Shown here: positions 55,530 through 64,000 of the stretch, piece by piece
How positions within the stretch are numbered: position 1 is the first letter of the stretch
How the letters are laid out: the number at the start of each line of letters is the position of its first letter
From: Blastococcus sp. Marseille-P5729
GTDB taxonomy: Bacteria; Actinomycetota; Actinomycetes; Mycobacteriales; Antricoccaceae
DNA: 64,000 nt
Direction: 5' to 3'
Assembly (NCBI RefSeq): GCF_900292035.1
Contig: NZ_OMPO01000001.1
Location: 1 to 64,000, forward strand
Position numbers and translations under genes: made by a program
The notes under the pieces: generated by a model
Database searches by the model: none
The model's input: the letters and a program-made list of their open reading frames with translations, nothing else
Told to the model about the DNA's origin: nothing

Positions 55530-56365
55530 AAGTCGAAGCCGCCGAAGTCGCCACCGAACCCGAAGTCGCCGCCGCCGAAGTCCCCGCCGCCGAAGTCGCC
55601 GCCGTCGCCGAAGTCGCCACCGGCATCACCGCCGTCGGCTCCGCCGTCACCGGCATCACCGCCGTCGGCTCCTCCGTCACCGGCCTCCTGACCCGCGTCG
55701 TAGCCCTGCTCCCACGCCGAAGCGCTGGCGATTCCGGCCATGCCCATGAACATCGCGTTGAACATCATCATCGAGCCGAGCGCCCACACGCCGGTGGCCA
55801 TGGCCGGAGCCCACCACGGCTCGCTGTACCAGCCGCGCGGAACCGGGCGGCCGGCAACGCGACCACCGGGGTAGTAGTAGGGGGTACGGTCGGAGGCATC
55901 CGGGGAGAGCTCGTACTCGCGCCCCTCCAGGCTGACCTGGCGGTCCTCGGTGACCTCGCCCGCCCGCTCACGCTCTCGGTCCTTGGGCAGCTCGGGGCCA
56001 GGGTCCAGACCCATCGCGGTGCGGGCGGCTCGCACGTAGTACAGCCCCTCCATCGCGGTCTCCTTGGCCAGCTTGGCCTGGTGCGGTGTGGTGGCCTGCT
56101 CGATCTGTGACCCGGCGGCGTTGAAGCGCTCCGAGGCATCGCTCATGGCCTGCTTCGAGGCCGTGTCGGTGCCCTGCAGGTTCAGCACCTGCCCACCGAG
56201 CCGATCGATCCAGCGGCGTGCCTCAGCCTTCTCGTCCTCCAGGGACAGCCCGCCGCGGCGCGAGCCCATGGATCGTCCGCGTGCGCCGGCCATCGCCGGC
56301 TGGCGGTTGCTGCTGAACAGCATGACCGCGAGCAGGATGAGCCCGATGATGAGGATTAGCTCCAT
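55526..56365 (-). CDS. Membrane-anchored protein with a Gly/Asp/Phe-rich repetitive tail
   Basis: A 279-residue protein of unknown function. An N-terminal membrane helix (about 2-18), a charged helical region (about 42-120: EDEKAEARRWIDRLGGQVLNL), a Tyr/Pro/Trp-rich stretch near 150-190, a second hydrophobic segment (ALGSMMMFNAMFMGMAGIA), and a tail of GDGGADGGDA units ending in GGGDFGGGDFGFGGDFGGF. Similar Gly-rich tails occur in several actinobacterial membrane proteins. It is followed on the same strand by the M16-like gene upstream, 30 bases away. Confidence 0.75.
   Translation of the reverse strand: MELILIIGLILLAVMLFSSNRQPAMAGARGRSMGSRRGGLSLEDEKAEARRWIDRLGGQVLNLQGTDTASKQAMSDASERFNAAGSQIEQATTPHQAKLAKETAMEGLYYVRAARTAMGLDPGPELPKDRERERAGEVTEDRQVSLEGREYELSPDASDRTPYYYPGGRVAGRPVPRGWYSEPWWAPAMATGVWALGSMMMFNAMFMGMAGIASASAWEQGYDAGQEAGDGGADGGDAGDGGADGGDAGGDFGDGGDFGGGDFGGGDFGFGGDFGGFDF
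55621..55680 (+). repeat. 30-base direct repeat, two copies
   Basis: 55621-55650 and 55651-55680 differ at one base. They encode the repeated GDGGADGGDA unit in the tail of the minus-strand protein. Confidence 0.9.
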
Positions 56366-56395
56366 GAGTGCGTCCTTGTCTAGCCGTTGCTCAGG

Positions 56396-58255
56396 TCAAC
56401 GTGCGCTGGAGGTGAGTTGTTCCGGTTCGGAGGCTGGCTCGTTCGAGACGGTGACCCCGGGCCGCCCGAGCCTGCGTTCGGAAAGCCAGGTGTCGGCGGC
56501 CCACGCGCCGCCGACGACGACGAGGAGCGTGCCGACGGCCAGCACCAGCCATCTCAGCCACGGCAGTGATACGGGCCAGATCGGCGTGAGAGCGGTAATC
56601 GCGAGCAGCACACCCGCACCTGCCATGGCCCACCACCAGGCGGGGGCGACTGTGTCGGTCACGCGGAGCGGCGCGGCCGGAGGCGTGTGGCGATCACCCA
56701 TCTCGACAACTGACAGCTCCTCCGGAAGCCGCTCGCGGACCGCCGTCTCGACCAGATCGGGGGCCAGCCACTGCTCAGGCCGCACGTCGAAGGTGGTCCC
56801 GTCGTTCCCGGTCAACAGCACTCGCCCGTCGTTCCAGGACTGCACCAGGGCGAGCGCATCCCACCGCTGCTGCTGGTCGGGCCGATCGGTCGAGCGAAGG
56901 GTGAGGCCCTGCTCGTCGACGAGCAGCCGGTGTGGGCGACTGGTGCGAGAGCTAAGGCCGTAGGCGGGCCGGGAACGGAAGGCAGCCCCACCGGGCTCGA
57001 ATGCGGGCTGCTGCGGCGACCGGCTCCAGCGGCGCACCGGCGGGTCGGTCTCGCGCATCGCGAGTACTGTGCTCGCGACCAGGTCATCGATCTGGCCGGA
57101 GACGAGCTCGGCATCGACGGCGGTGAGCATCCGGCGCTCGAGCGCCAATGACCAAGGGGTCTCGTTCAGCGCGCCCAACGCCTGGCGGTGCAGCAGCTCG
57201 TGTGCGCCGGCGTGGCGGGCCGCCGCCTTCTCGTACATCGCGAGGCGTCGCTTGACATGCGCGGCCAGCTCTCCCTCGACCAGCCGGCCCTCGGCCAGCA
57301 CCTGCAGCGCTTCGGCCGCGATGTCGGCGATCTTCGCCTCACGGACGGCGTCCACCGGTGCCCATACGACACCGTGCACGGCGTCGCGCCCGAGCGCCAT
57401 CGGACCCCCGCGAACCGTGACGTCTCGCCCGTAGCGGCGGCCGAGTGCATACGCGACGCGCGACCGCGCGATCTCCGTGGTGAGCCCGGCGGCGGCGCGA
57501 TCCCGGTCGAGGCGGTTCGGGTCGGTCGAGATGATTCCGCTGAGGCTCAGCTGAGGTGCCGGGGTCGTGACCAGCGCCGGCGTGGTCAGCACGCTGGGTG
57601 GCACCTCGGGGGCGGGTCGGTACTCGCCAGCAGGCAGCGGGACGCGCAGCGTCGTGGCCTTCGTTCCACTGATCGCCAGTACCGCATTCTGGGTCGTCAG
57701 GTACTCACGCACCCATGCCACGACGTCGTCCGCGTCGAGCTGGCCGAGCGCATGCTCAGGGTATGAGCCGGCCGCCCAGCCGCGCGGGCCGAAGCGATGC
57801 CGCAGCACGTAGGCGTGCTCGGGCGCGTGCAGCCGCTGGTCGGCGTCCGCGAGCTCTCGCGCCCTGGTCAGCGCCCGCTCATCGATCCGCCCGCCAGAGG
57901 AGGTGGATGTGATCCAGTGGCAGACCGCGCCGATCTCGTTGGCGACGGCGAGCGCGTTCCCGACGAAGTGGAGGCTGAGCGTCGAGGCGCTGACGGTGAC
58001 CGGGCAGACGGCGGCGTCCTGGTCGGCTGCCGCGCTGGCCAGATGGCCTACGAGATGGCTGATGCCGCGCTGGTGGAGTGGCTCGTCGGCAGTGCCCACC
58101 CGGAACGACAGCGTGGCCCGCGTGCGTCCGCCGATGGGTGAGAACAACGTCGTGACGCCGTCGATCGCGGTGCGGGTGGCCGCGTTGCGAAGTGCGGTGG
58201 GGACGTCGCGCGGCTGGCTGGAGGCCGTGATCTGCTGCGTCGTTTCCACTCGCAC
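56396..58255 (-). CDS. M16-protease-like membrane protein with a degenerate zinc motif
   Basis: A 619-residue protein. Residues about 25-260 follow the M16 (insulinase) fold opening: GGRTRATLSFRVGTADEPLHQRGISHLVGHL. In active enzymes the motif is HxxEH; here Gly replaces Glu near residue 70 (HLVGH), so zinc proteolysis should be lost. A second M16-like half may cover about 260-450 (DAVREAKIADIAAEALQVLAEG). The C-terminus has two membrane helices (WWWAMAGAGVLLAITAL and WLRWLVLAVGTLLVVVG). The start is GTG at 58255 or 58249. It may be a chaperone-like or scaffolding pseudo-protease. Confidence 0.75.
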   Translation of the reverse strand: MRVETTQQITASSQPRDVPTALRNAATRTAIDGVTTLFSPIGGRTRATLSFRVGTADEPLHQRGISHLVGHLASAAADQDAAVCPVTVSASTLSLHFVGNALAVANEIGAVCHWITSTSSGGRIDERALTRARELADADQRLHAPEHAYVLRHRFGPRGWAAGSYPEHALGQLDADDVVAWVREYLTTQNAVLAISGTKATTLRVPLPAGEYRPAPEVPPSVLTTPALVTTPAPQLSLSGIISTDPNRLDRDRAAAGLTTEIARSRVAYALGRRYGRDVTVRGGPMALGRDAVHGVVWAPVDAVREAKIADIAAEALQVLAEGRLVEGELAAHVKRRLAMYEKAAARHAGAHELLHRQALGALNETPWSLALERRMLTAVDAELVSGQIDDLVASTVLAMRETDPPVRRWSRSPQQPAFEPGGAAFRSRPAYGLSSRTSRPHRLLVDEQGLTLRSTDRPDQQQRWDALALVQSWNDGRVLLTGNDGTTFDVRPEQWLAPDLVETAVRERLPEELSVVEMGDRHTPPAAPLRVTDTVAPAWWWAMAGAGVLLAITALTPIWPVSLPWLRWLVLAVGTLLVVVGGAWAADTWLSERRLGRPGVTVSNEPASEPEQLTSSAR

Positions 58256-58339
58256 CAGGCTACGGCATGTGGCAGGGCAGATATGGTTTCTGGATGCGCC
58301 GGGTGTCGCCCGGCACCGGCAGAGAGGCGATGCGACTAG

Positions 58340-59446
58340 ATGCGAATCGGGATCCCGCGCGAGACCAAGAACCACGAGTACCGGGTGGCGCTGACGCCGG
58401 CCGGCGTGCGTGAGTTGCACCTGCGTGGGCACGAGGTGCTGGTCGAGACCAACGCGGGCGCCGGCTCGTCGTTCACTGACGATGAGTACGTGACCGGCGG
58501 CGCCCGGATCGTTCCCGACGCGGCTGAGGTGTGGGGCGAGGCCGAGCTGATGCTGAAGGTGAAAGAGCCTACCTCCGAGGAGTATCAGCACCTGCATTCC
58601 GACCTCACGCTGTTCACCTACCTGCACTTGGCAGCCTCGCGCGAGACCACGACGGCACTCACCGACGCGGGCGTCAACGCCGTCGCCTACGAGATGGTCC
58701 AGTCAGCCGACGGCCGGTTGCCGCTGCTCGCACCGATGAGCGAGGTCGCCGGCGCCCTCGCGCCGCAGATCGCCTCGCACACCCTCATCAAGTCCCACGG
58801 TGGGCGCGGGATCCTCTTCGGCGGCGTCACCGGTGTGCACGGCGCCGAGGTGGTCATCATCGGCGCCGGCGTGAGCGGCATGCGCGCTGCGCAGATCGCG
58901 GCCGGCATGCAGGCGCGCGTCGTCCTGCTCGACAACAGCATCGATGCATTGCACGCCGCTGACCGGTTCTTCCGCGGTGCTGTGCAGACCGTCTACTCCA
59001 CCACGGACGCCGTCGAGCGGGCGGTGGCTACCGCTGACGTCGTCATTGGGGCGGTGCTCGTTCCCGGTGCCAAGGCGCCACGGGTCGTGACCAACGAGAT
59101 GGTGGCGGCCATGAAGCCGGGATCGGTGCTGATCGACATCGCCGTCGATCAGGGCGGCTGCTTCGAGGACACCCGTCCGACCAGTCACGACGAGCCCACC
59201 TACGTCGTCCACGACTCGGTGTTCTACGCGGTCTCGAACATCCCGGGCGCCGTCCCCGTCACCTCGACCGCCGCGCTGACCAACGCCACCCTCCCGTACG
59301 CCGTACTGCTGGCCGAGCGCGGATTCGACGCGGCAGTCAGCACGAGCAGCGCGCTGGCGGGTGCGGTGAACATCGCTCACGGGCAGCTCGTCGCGCAGGC
59401 GGTGGCCGAGGCCCACGATCTGGAGTGGCGCCCGCTTGCCGACTGA
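58340..59446 (+). CDS. ald: Alanine dehydrogenase
   Basis: A 368-residue NAD-dependent alanine dehydrogenase converting alanine and pyruvate. [20 protein letters not shown] opens the protein, [13 protein letters not shown] and FTYLHLAA hold active-site residues, [20 protein letters not shown] is the Rossmann motif near 170, and [17 protein letters not shown] is the family signature. A small hairpin (58298-58314) lies in its leader. It overlaps xerD by 11 bases. Confidence 0.95.
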   Translation: MRIGIPRETKNHEYRVALTPAGVRELHLRGHEVLVETNAGAGSSFTDDEYVTGGARIVPDAAEVWGEAELMLKVKEPTSEEYQHLHSDLTLFTYLHLAASRETTTALTDAGVNAVAYEMVQSADGRLPLLAPMSEVAGALAPQIASHTLIKSHGGRGILFGGVTGVHGAEVVIIGAGVSGMRAAQIAAGMQARVVLLDNSIDALHAADRFFRGAVQTVYSTTDAVERAVATADVVIGAVLVPGAKAPRVVTNEMVAAMKPGSVLIDIAVDQGGCFEDTRPTSHDEPTYVVHDSVFYAVSNIPGAVPVTSTAALTNATLPYAVLLAERGFDAAVSTSSALAGAVNIAHGQLVAQAVAEAHDLEWRPLAD

Positions 59447-60368
59447 CCAGAACTCCCTCCAGCAGGTCGTCCGCACCTATCTGGACCACCTCGCCGTCGA
59501 GCGTGGCCTGGCCAGCAACACCCTGGCCGCCTACCGGCGCGACCTCGAGCGATACACCGCGTGGCTGGCCGGGCGCGGGCGTTCCCGCCTGACGGATGTG
59601 CTCTCCGGCGACGTTGCGGACTTCGCCGCACACATCCGCGAAGGGGACAGCGACCACCCGCCGCTGTCGACCACGTCGGCCGCGCGGGTCGTCGTCGCGG
59701 TGCGGGGCATGCACAAGTTCGCCGCCCGCGAGGGTCTGGTGCCCACCGACGTGGCCCACGACGTCCGCCCGCCGGCCCCGGGCAAGCGGCTGCCCAAGGC
59801 GCTGGACATCGCGGACGTCGAGAAGCTCCTCGACGCGGCCGCCCGGGACGACTCGCCGCTCGCGCTACGCGACCGGGCGCTGCTGGAGTTCCTCTACGGG
59901 ACGGGCGCGCGCATCTCGGAGGCACTCGGCCTGGACGTCGACGACATCGACGCTCAGGCTCGGGCGGTGCGAATCCGGGGCAAGGGCGGCAAGGAACGCA
60001 TCGTCCCGGTCGGCTCGTTCGCCCTCGCTGCGGTAGACGCCTACCGGGTCAGGGCACGTCCCGGGCTGGCCGCCGCCGGCCGCTCGACTCCCCGGTTGTT
60101 CCTCAACTCCCGGGGTGGTCCGCTGTCGAGGCAGAGCGCGTGGGCGATCCTGCGCACCTGCGCCGAGCGGGCGAAGATCCAGGCCGATGTCTCACCGCAC
60201 AGCCTGCGGCACTCGTTCGCCACCCACCTGCTGGACGGTGGCGCCGACGTCCGCGTGGTGCAGGAGCTGCTGGGGCACGCGTCGGTGACGACCACGCAGG
60301 TCTACACGCTGGTCACCGTCGACAAGCTGCGCGAGGTCTACGCGACCAGCCACCCGCGGGCCCGCTGA
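59436..60368 (+). CDS. xerD: Tyrosine recombinase XerD
   Basis: A 310-residue recombinase that with XerC resolves chromosome dimers at dif. The N-terminal SAM-like domain (about 1-105) has [20 protein letters not shown]. Catalytic residues are visible: Arg near 159 ([12 protein letters not shown]), Lys near 183-185, His 255 and Arg 258 ([12 protein letters not shown]), His 281 ([14 protein letters not shown]) and Tyr 290. The TTG start overlaps the ald stop. Synteny with Rv1701 supports XerD rather than XerC. Confidence 0.93.
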   Translation: MPTDQNSLQQVVRTYLDHLAVERGLASNTLAAYRRDLERYTAWLAGRGRSRLTDVLSGDVADFAAHIREGDSDHPPLSTTSAARVVVAVRGMHKFAAREGLVPTDVAHDVRPPAPGKRLPKALDIADVEKLLDAAARDDSPLALRDRALLEFLYGTGARISEALGLDVDDIDAQARAVRIRGKGGKERIVPVGSFALAAVDAYRVRARPGLAAAGRSTPRLFLNSRGGPLSRQSAWAILRTCAERAKIQADVSPHSLRHSFATHLLDGGADVRVVQELLGHASVTTTQVYTLVTVDKLREVYATSHPRAR

Positions 60369-60465
60369 GACCACGCCGCCGCGACGCCCCGGAGCCTGCC
60401 CGCCAGGCCGATAGACTCGGTGCGAAAGCAACCGAGATCCGACCGAGAGGTCTTGATACCGAGCC

Positions 60466-61587
60466 ATGACCTATCCGCCAGATAACGCCCCTGAGCAGGA
60501 CCTTTTCGCGGTGCACGGCGATGGTGAGCAGCGCGTGTACGTCGCCGACGAGCATGCGGACGCAACCGACCCAGGGGCGCCTGCGACCGAACGGCTTGCC
60601 CCGATGACGCTGCCCGTGCAGGGTGTGTCGTCGGGAATGTCTCAGCCTCAGCCTCAGCCTGAGACTGAGACGAGCACGGTCGGCGAGGCCGTGGCGGCAA
60701 CGAGCGACGAGCAGGACGAGACGCCAAGGAAGCGTCGCGGTGGCATGGGCGAGGACCCCGCCAAGGCCCGCCAGCGCCCGCTTCCCGACCCGCCACCGGT
60801 CGGCGAGAGCGGCTCGGCCGTCGTCATCGCCGTGTGCAACCAGAAGGGCGGGGTCGGCAAGACGACGACCACCATCAACCTGGGCAGCTCCCTCGCGGAG
60901 TTCGGGCGGCGCGTTCTGCTGGTCGACTTCGACCCCCAGGGCGCGTTGTCGGTCGGCCTGGGCATCGCGCCGCACGACCTGGACACCACGGTCTACAACC
61001 TGCTGGTCGAGCGCGGCACCAACCCGCAGGACGTCGTCCTGCGCACCTCGGTCAAGGGCCTGGACCTCTTGCCGGCCAACATCGACCTGTCCGCCGCGGA
61101 GATCCAGTTGGTCAACGAGGTGGCCCGGGAGCAGACCCTCGAACGGGTGCTTCGGCCGCTGCTCCCGCAGTACGACTACATCCTGATCGACTGCCAGCCC
61201 TCGCTCGGCCTGCTCACTGTCAATGCGCTCACCGCGGCGCGCGGTGTGCTGATCCCGCTCGAGTGCGAGTACTTCTCGCTACGCGGTGTCGCCCTGCTGA
61301 TCGACACCGTCGAGAAGGTACGCGACCGGCTCAATCCGGATCTGGGCCTCGAGGGCATCCTCGCCACGATGTACGACCCGCGCACGATCCATGCCCGTGA
61401 GGTCTTCACCCGCATCGTCGAGGCGTTCGGGGAGAAGGTCTTCCAGACCACCATCAACCGAACCGTTCGCTTCCCGGAGACCACGGTCGCGGGTGAGCCG
61501 ATCACGTCCTGGGCGCCGACGTCCCCGGCTGCTGAGGCCTACCGCAATCTCGCGCGCGAGATCCTGCTGCGCGACGCCGAGTCGTGA
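60466..61587 (+). CDS. ParA/Soj-family ATPase with a long disordered N-terminus
   Basis: A 373-residue ParA-type ATPase. Residues 1 to about 112 are low-complexity, acidic, with short Pro-Gln repeats. The deviant Walker A VCNQKGGVGKTTTTINL lies near residues 123-139, LLVDFDPQGALSVGLG and IDCQPSLGLLT follow, and the C-terminal FPETTVAGEPIT loop is typical. No parB is adjacent; instead scpA and scpB follow, as in Mycobacterium Rv1708-1710. A TAGACT at 60412-60417 is a possible -10. The 3' end overlaps scpA. Confidence 0.88.
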   Translation: MTYPPDNAPEQDLFAVHGDGEQRVYVADEHADATDPGAPATERLAPMTLPVQGVSSGMSQPQPQPETETSTVGEAVAATSDEQDETPRKRRGGMGEDPAKARQRPLPDPPPVGESGSAVVIAVCNQKGGVGKTTTTINLGSSLAEFGRRVLLVDFDPQGALSVGLGIAPHDLDTTVYNLLVERGTNPQDVVLRTSVKGLDLLPANIDLSAAEIQLVNEVAREQTLERVLRPLLPQYDYILIDCQPSLGLLTVNALTAARGVLIPLECEYFSLRGVALLIDTVEKVRDRLNPDLGLEGILATMYDPRTIHAREVFTRIVEAFGEKVFQTTINRTVRFPETTVAGEPITSWAPTSPAAEAYRNLAREILLRDAES

Positions 61588-62471
61588 CCGAGCAGTCGCC
61601 GGTGACCGCGACCGCCGAGCATCCTCACCAGATCGCTCCGGCCGGTTCGGAGTTCCACGACGAGGGATCGACACGCCCCCGTTTCACCGTCCGGTTGACG
61701 AACTTCGAGGGCCCCTTCGACCTCCTGCTGCAGTTGATCAGCAAGCACAAGCTCGACGTTACCGAGGTCGCGCTCTCCAAGGTCACCGACGACTTCATCG
61801 CACACATCCGACGCGACGGCGATACCTGGGACCTCGGCCAGGCGACGGAGTTTCTGCTGGTTGCCGCGACCCTGCTCGATCTCAAGGCCGCCCGGCTGCT
61901 GCCCAAAGCGGAGGTGGACGACGACGAGGACCTCGCGCTGCTCGAGGCACGTGACCTGCTGTTCGCACGACTCCTGCAGTACCGCGCCTACAAACAGGTA
62001 GCGGCCGCCATCGCCGAGATGATTCGCACCGCCGGCCGCCGTTATCCGCGAGCCGTGTCGCTCGAGCCGCAGTACGCGCAGGCCCTGCCCGAGCTGCTGA
62101 TCGGCGTCGGTCCCGAGCGGTTCGCGCGGATCGCCGAACGGGTGATGACGCCCAAGACGCCGGAGACGGTGCGGATCGACCACCTGCACGCCGCGCAGGT
62201 CTCGGTGGGCGAGCAGATGACGATCATGCGCGAACGGCTGGCGCGCAGACGACAGCTCACCTTTCGCGAGCTGACCGAGGACTGCGCCCACACGCTCGAG
62301 GTCGTTGCCCGCTTCCTCGGGTTGCTGGAGCTCTATCGCGAGAAGTCGGTGATCTTCGAACAGGTAGCGCCGCTAGGCGAGCTCAACGTCCGCTGGAGCG
62401 CCGACGCGCACGCCGACCCGGGCGGCGCCGATGATCCCGCCGCGCACGATCCCGACGAGGACTACGCATGA
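61584..62471 (+). CDS. scpA: Segregation and condensation protein ScpA
   Basis: A 295-residue kleisin that bridges SMC heads with ScpB. FTVRLTNFEGPFDLLLQLISKHKLDVTEVALS and FLLVAATLLDLKAARLLP are family signatures; a C-terminal winged helix lies near 225-270 (TFRELTEDCAHTLEVVARFLGLLELYREKSV). The GTG overlaps parA and the stop overlaps scpB. Confidence 0.94.
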   Translation: MTEQSPVTATAEHPHQIAPAGSEFHDEGSTRPRFTVRLTNFEGPFDLLLQLISKHKLDVTEVALSKVTDDFIAHIRRDGDTWDLGQATEFLLVAATLLDLKAARLLPKAEVDDDEDLALLEARDLLFARLLQYRAYKQVAAAIAEMIRTAGRRYPRAVSLEPQYAQALPELLIGVGPERFARIAERVMTPKTPETVRIDHLHAAQVSVGEQMTIMRERLARRRQLTFRELTEDCAHTLEVVARFLGLLELYREKSVIFEQVAPLGELNVRWSADAHADPGGADDPAAHDPDEDYA

Positions 62472-63277
62472 GCGACGCCACGCCCGACACCCCAACGACC
62501 CCCACGAGCGCCGACACCCCCGCGGTCGTCGACCAATGGCCTAGCCGGGTGGAGACGCCGCAGGACGACGATGCCGGTGACTACAGCCCGGACGAGACTG
62601 ACCGGCCGCAGGAGCCCAAGCCGTTCGAGCTGCAGCTTCCGCCGCGCCCCGACGAGGGCGAGGAGGCGGGCGAGCCCGACCAGCTGATGACGATCCTGGA
62701 GTCCGACATCTCCCCGGCCATCGAGTCGGTGCTGCTGGTCGTGGACACCCCGACGTCCGCGATGGACATCGCCCGCGCCATCGGCATCGGAGAGGACGTC
62801 GTCATCGAGCACCTGCGCGCGCTGCAGGCTGAGTACGACGAGCAGGGCCGCGGCTTCCAGCTGCGCGAGGCAGCCGGCGGCTGGCGGCTGTACACCCGCG
62901 AGCAGTACGCGCCCGCGGTCGAGCGATTCGTCCTGGACGGCCAGAAGACCCGGCTCACCCAGGCGGCCCTCGAGACCCTCGCGGTGATCGCCTACCGACA
63001 GCCGATCACCCGAGCCCGGGTGTCGGCCATTCGCGGAGTCAACGTCGACGGCGTCGTCCGCACACTGCTGATGCGCGAGCTCATCGAGGAGGCCGGGCAT
63101 GAGGAGGGCAGCGGCGGCGGACTGCTCACCACGACCGATCTGTTCGTCGAGAAGCTCGGGCTGCGCTCGCTGGAGGAGCTGCCGCCGATCGCCCCTCTGC
63201 TGCCCGATGTCGACCCCGAGATGGATGAGCGGCTCGAGTCCGGCCTCGCCGCGCTCGCCGACCTGGAGATGGACTGA
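62468..63277 (+). CDS. scpB: Segregation and condensation protein ScpB
   Basis: A 269-residue ScpB. An acidic Pro-rich N-terminal extension of about 70 residues precedes the two winged helices: SPAIESVLLVVDTPTSAMDIARAIG and the conserved LTQAALETLAVIAYRQPITRARVSAIRGVNVDGVVRTLLMRELIEEAG. It partners ScpA in the SMC condensin. The stop and the rluB start share one base (TGATG). Confidence 0.94.
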   Translation: MSDATPDTPTTPTSADTPAVVDQWPSRVETPQDDDAGDYSPDETDRPQEPKPFELQLPPRPDEGEEAGEPDQLMTILESDISPAIESVLLVVDTPTSAMDIARAIGIGEDVVIEHLRALQAEYDEQGRGFQLREAAGGWRLYTREQYAPAVERFVLDGQKTRLTQAALETLAVIAYRQPITRARVSAIRGVNVDGVVRTLLMRELIEEAGHEEGSGGGLLTTTDLFVEKLGLRSLEELPPIAPLLPDVDPEMDERLESGLAALADLEMD

Positions 63278-64000
63278 TGAGCAATACCTACGACCTCGAC
63301 CTGGGTGGGGAGTACTACGACGAGGACGACGAGGAGTTCGAGCTGGCGGACGCCGAGTTCGACCTGCCCGCTCGAAGACCGCTCACCGACCAGCACAGCC
63401 CCGGCGGTGAGCGGCTGCAGAAGGTGCTGGCGCGCGCCGGGGTCGGCAGCCGGCGGGTCTGCGAGGACCTCATCGCGCGGGGTCAGGTGAGCGTCAACGG
63501 CAAGCGGGCCACCCTGGGGATGCGGATCGACCCGCAGCGCGACATCGTGCAGGTGGACGGCGCCCGCATCGAGACCCGCGACGACATGATCTATCTGGCC
63601 TTCAACAAGCCGGCCGGCGTGTTGTCGGCGATGAGCGACGACCGCGGCCGCTACACGCTTTCGGACTACATCGAGAGCTATGTCGAGCGCGGCATCCGGC
63701 TGTTTCACGTCGGGCGGCTGGACTCCGACACTGAAGGCCTGATCCTGCTGACCAACGACGGCGCGCTGGCGCACAAGCTGGCGCATCCGAGCTTCGGCGT
63801 CGAGAAGACCTACATCGCCGAGATCATCGGCCCGGTGGCGCGCGACGTCGGCAAGCGACTGCGGGCCGGAATCGAGCTCGAGGACGGGCCTGCGAAGGTC
63901 GACTCGTTCCGGCTCATCGAGCAGTTCGGCAACCGCGTCATGGTCGAGGTCGTGCTGCATGAAGGACGCAAGCACATCGTCCGCCGGCTGCTTGAGGCGG
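63277..64000 (+). CDS. rluB: 23S rRNA pseudouridine synthase RluB (cut by the window edge)
   Basis: The first 241 residues of an RsuA/RluB-family pseudouridine synthase that modifies the 23S peptidyl-transferase region. An acidic N-terminal tail (about 1-40), S4 domain (RLQKVLARAGVGSRRVCEDLIARGQVSVNG near 46-75) and the catalytic block GRLDSDTEGLILLTNDG, with Asp near residue 149, are present. The end (HEGRKHIVRRLLEA) is the usual late motif, so little is missing. It is coupled to scpB. Confidence 0.93.
   Translation, partial: MSNTYDLDLGGEYYDEDDEEFELADAEFDLPARRPLTDQHSPGGERLQKVLARAGVGSRRVCEDLIARGQVSVNGKRATLGMRIDPQRDIVQVDGARIETRDDMIYLAFNKPAGVLSAMSDDRGRYTLSDYIESYVERGIRLFHVGRLDSDTEGLILLTNDGALAHKLAHPSFGVEKTYIAEIIGPVARDVGKRLRAGIELEDGPAKVDSFRLIEQFGNRVMVEVVLHEGRKHIVRRLLEA

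Overview
The window is a stretch of the main chromosome of a high-GC actinomycete. The evidence is GC-rich codon usage, frequent GTG and TTG starts, the extra-long 23S rRNA of high-GC Gram-positives, and a gene order that follows the Mycobacterium tyrS to rluB region (tyrS, TPR gene, HAD phosphatase, tlyA, nadK, recN, steA, mctB, pyrG, Nudix, xerD, parA, scpA, scpB, rluB). The order infC-rpmI-rplT-RNA methyltransferase-pheS-pheT-argCJBDFR-argH is also typically actinobacterial. The genus cannot be fixed by reading alone. No tRNA gene, CRISPR array, prophage or intact insertion sequence was seen.

Layout. Bases 1-440 hold a partial gene end and a degraded VOC/GNAT remnant. Bases 434-5547 (minus strand) are a tightly overlapping operon, allH-fdrA-allG-amidase. 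It resembles the E. coli AllFGH oxamate carbamoyltransferase genes, but an amidase-signature enzyme stands where a carbamate kinase might be expected, and a divergent PucR-type regulator (5688-7379) faces it. Bases 7399-8925 carry a small P-loop kinase, a membrane PH-domain protein and an SseB-like protein. Bases 8987-12898 are the infC-rpmI-rplT operon, with an ATC start for infC, followed by a SpoU methyltransferase and a second amidase. Bases 12891-15886 hold the vitamin B6 genes pdxT and pdxS and a divergent MocR/PdxR-like regulator; pdxT has an in-frame amber codon exactly at the catalytic Glu.

Bases 15884-19491 are pheST. Bases 19577-22791 are a beta-phosphoglucomutase-like HAD enzyme coupled to a GH65 disaccharide phosphorylase. 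Bases 22810-29928 are the arginine operon argCJBDFR-argH (argG is not here), behind tandem ARG-box-like sites and an apparently leaderless argC. A DNA glycosylase and tyrS follow. Bases 31945-37840 are a complete 16S-23S-5S operon with two identical-hexamer promoters and a strong terminator.

Bases 37872-47350 are informational and division genes (TPR/IDR protein, OB-fold protein, HAD, SCP2, tlyA, nadK, recN, steA, mctB). Bases 47357-53119 form a cell-envelope block: a PNPT-like membrane protein, murJ, a GT4 glycosyltransferase and a large phosphatase-like membrane protein. Bases 53120-55529 are pyrG, with a candidate attenuator, and a Nudix hydrolase. Two unusual minus-strand membrane-protein genes follow (55526-58255), one an M16-protease-like protein with a broken zinc motif. 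The window closes with ald, xerD, and the chromosome-segregation genes parA-scpA-scpB, then rluB, which runs off the end. Most genes overlap by 1-4 bases, implying long co-translated operons.
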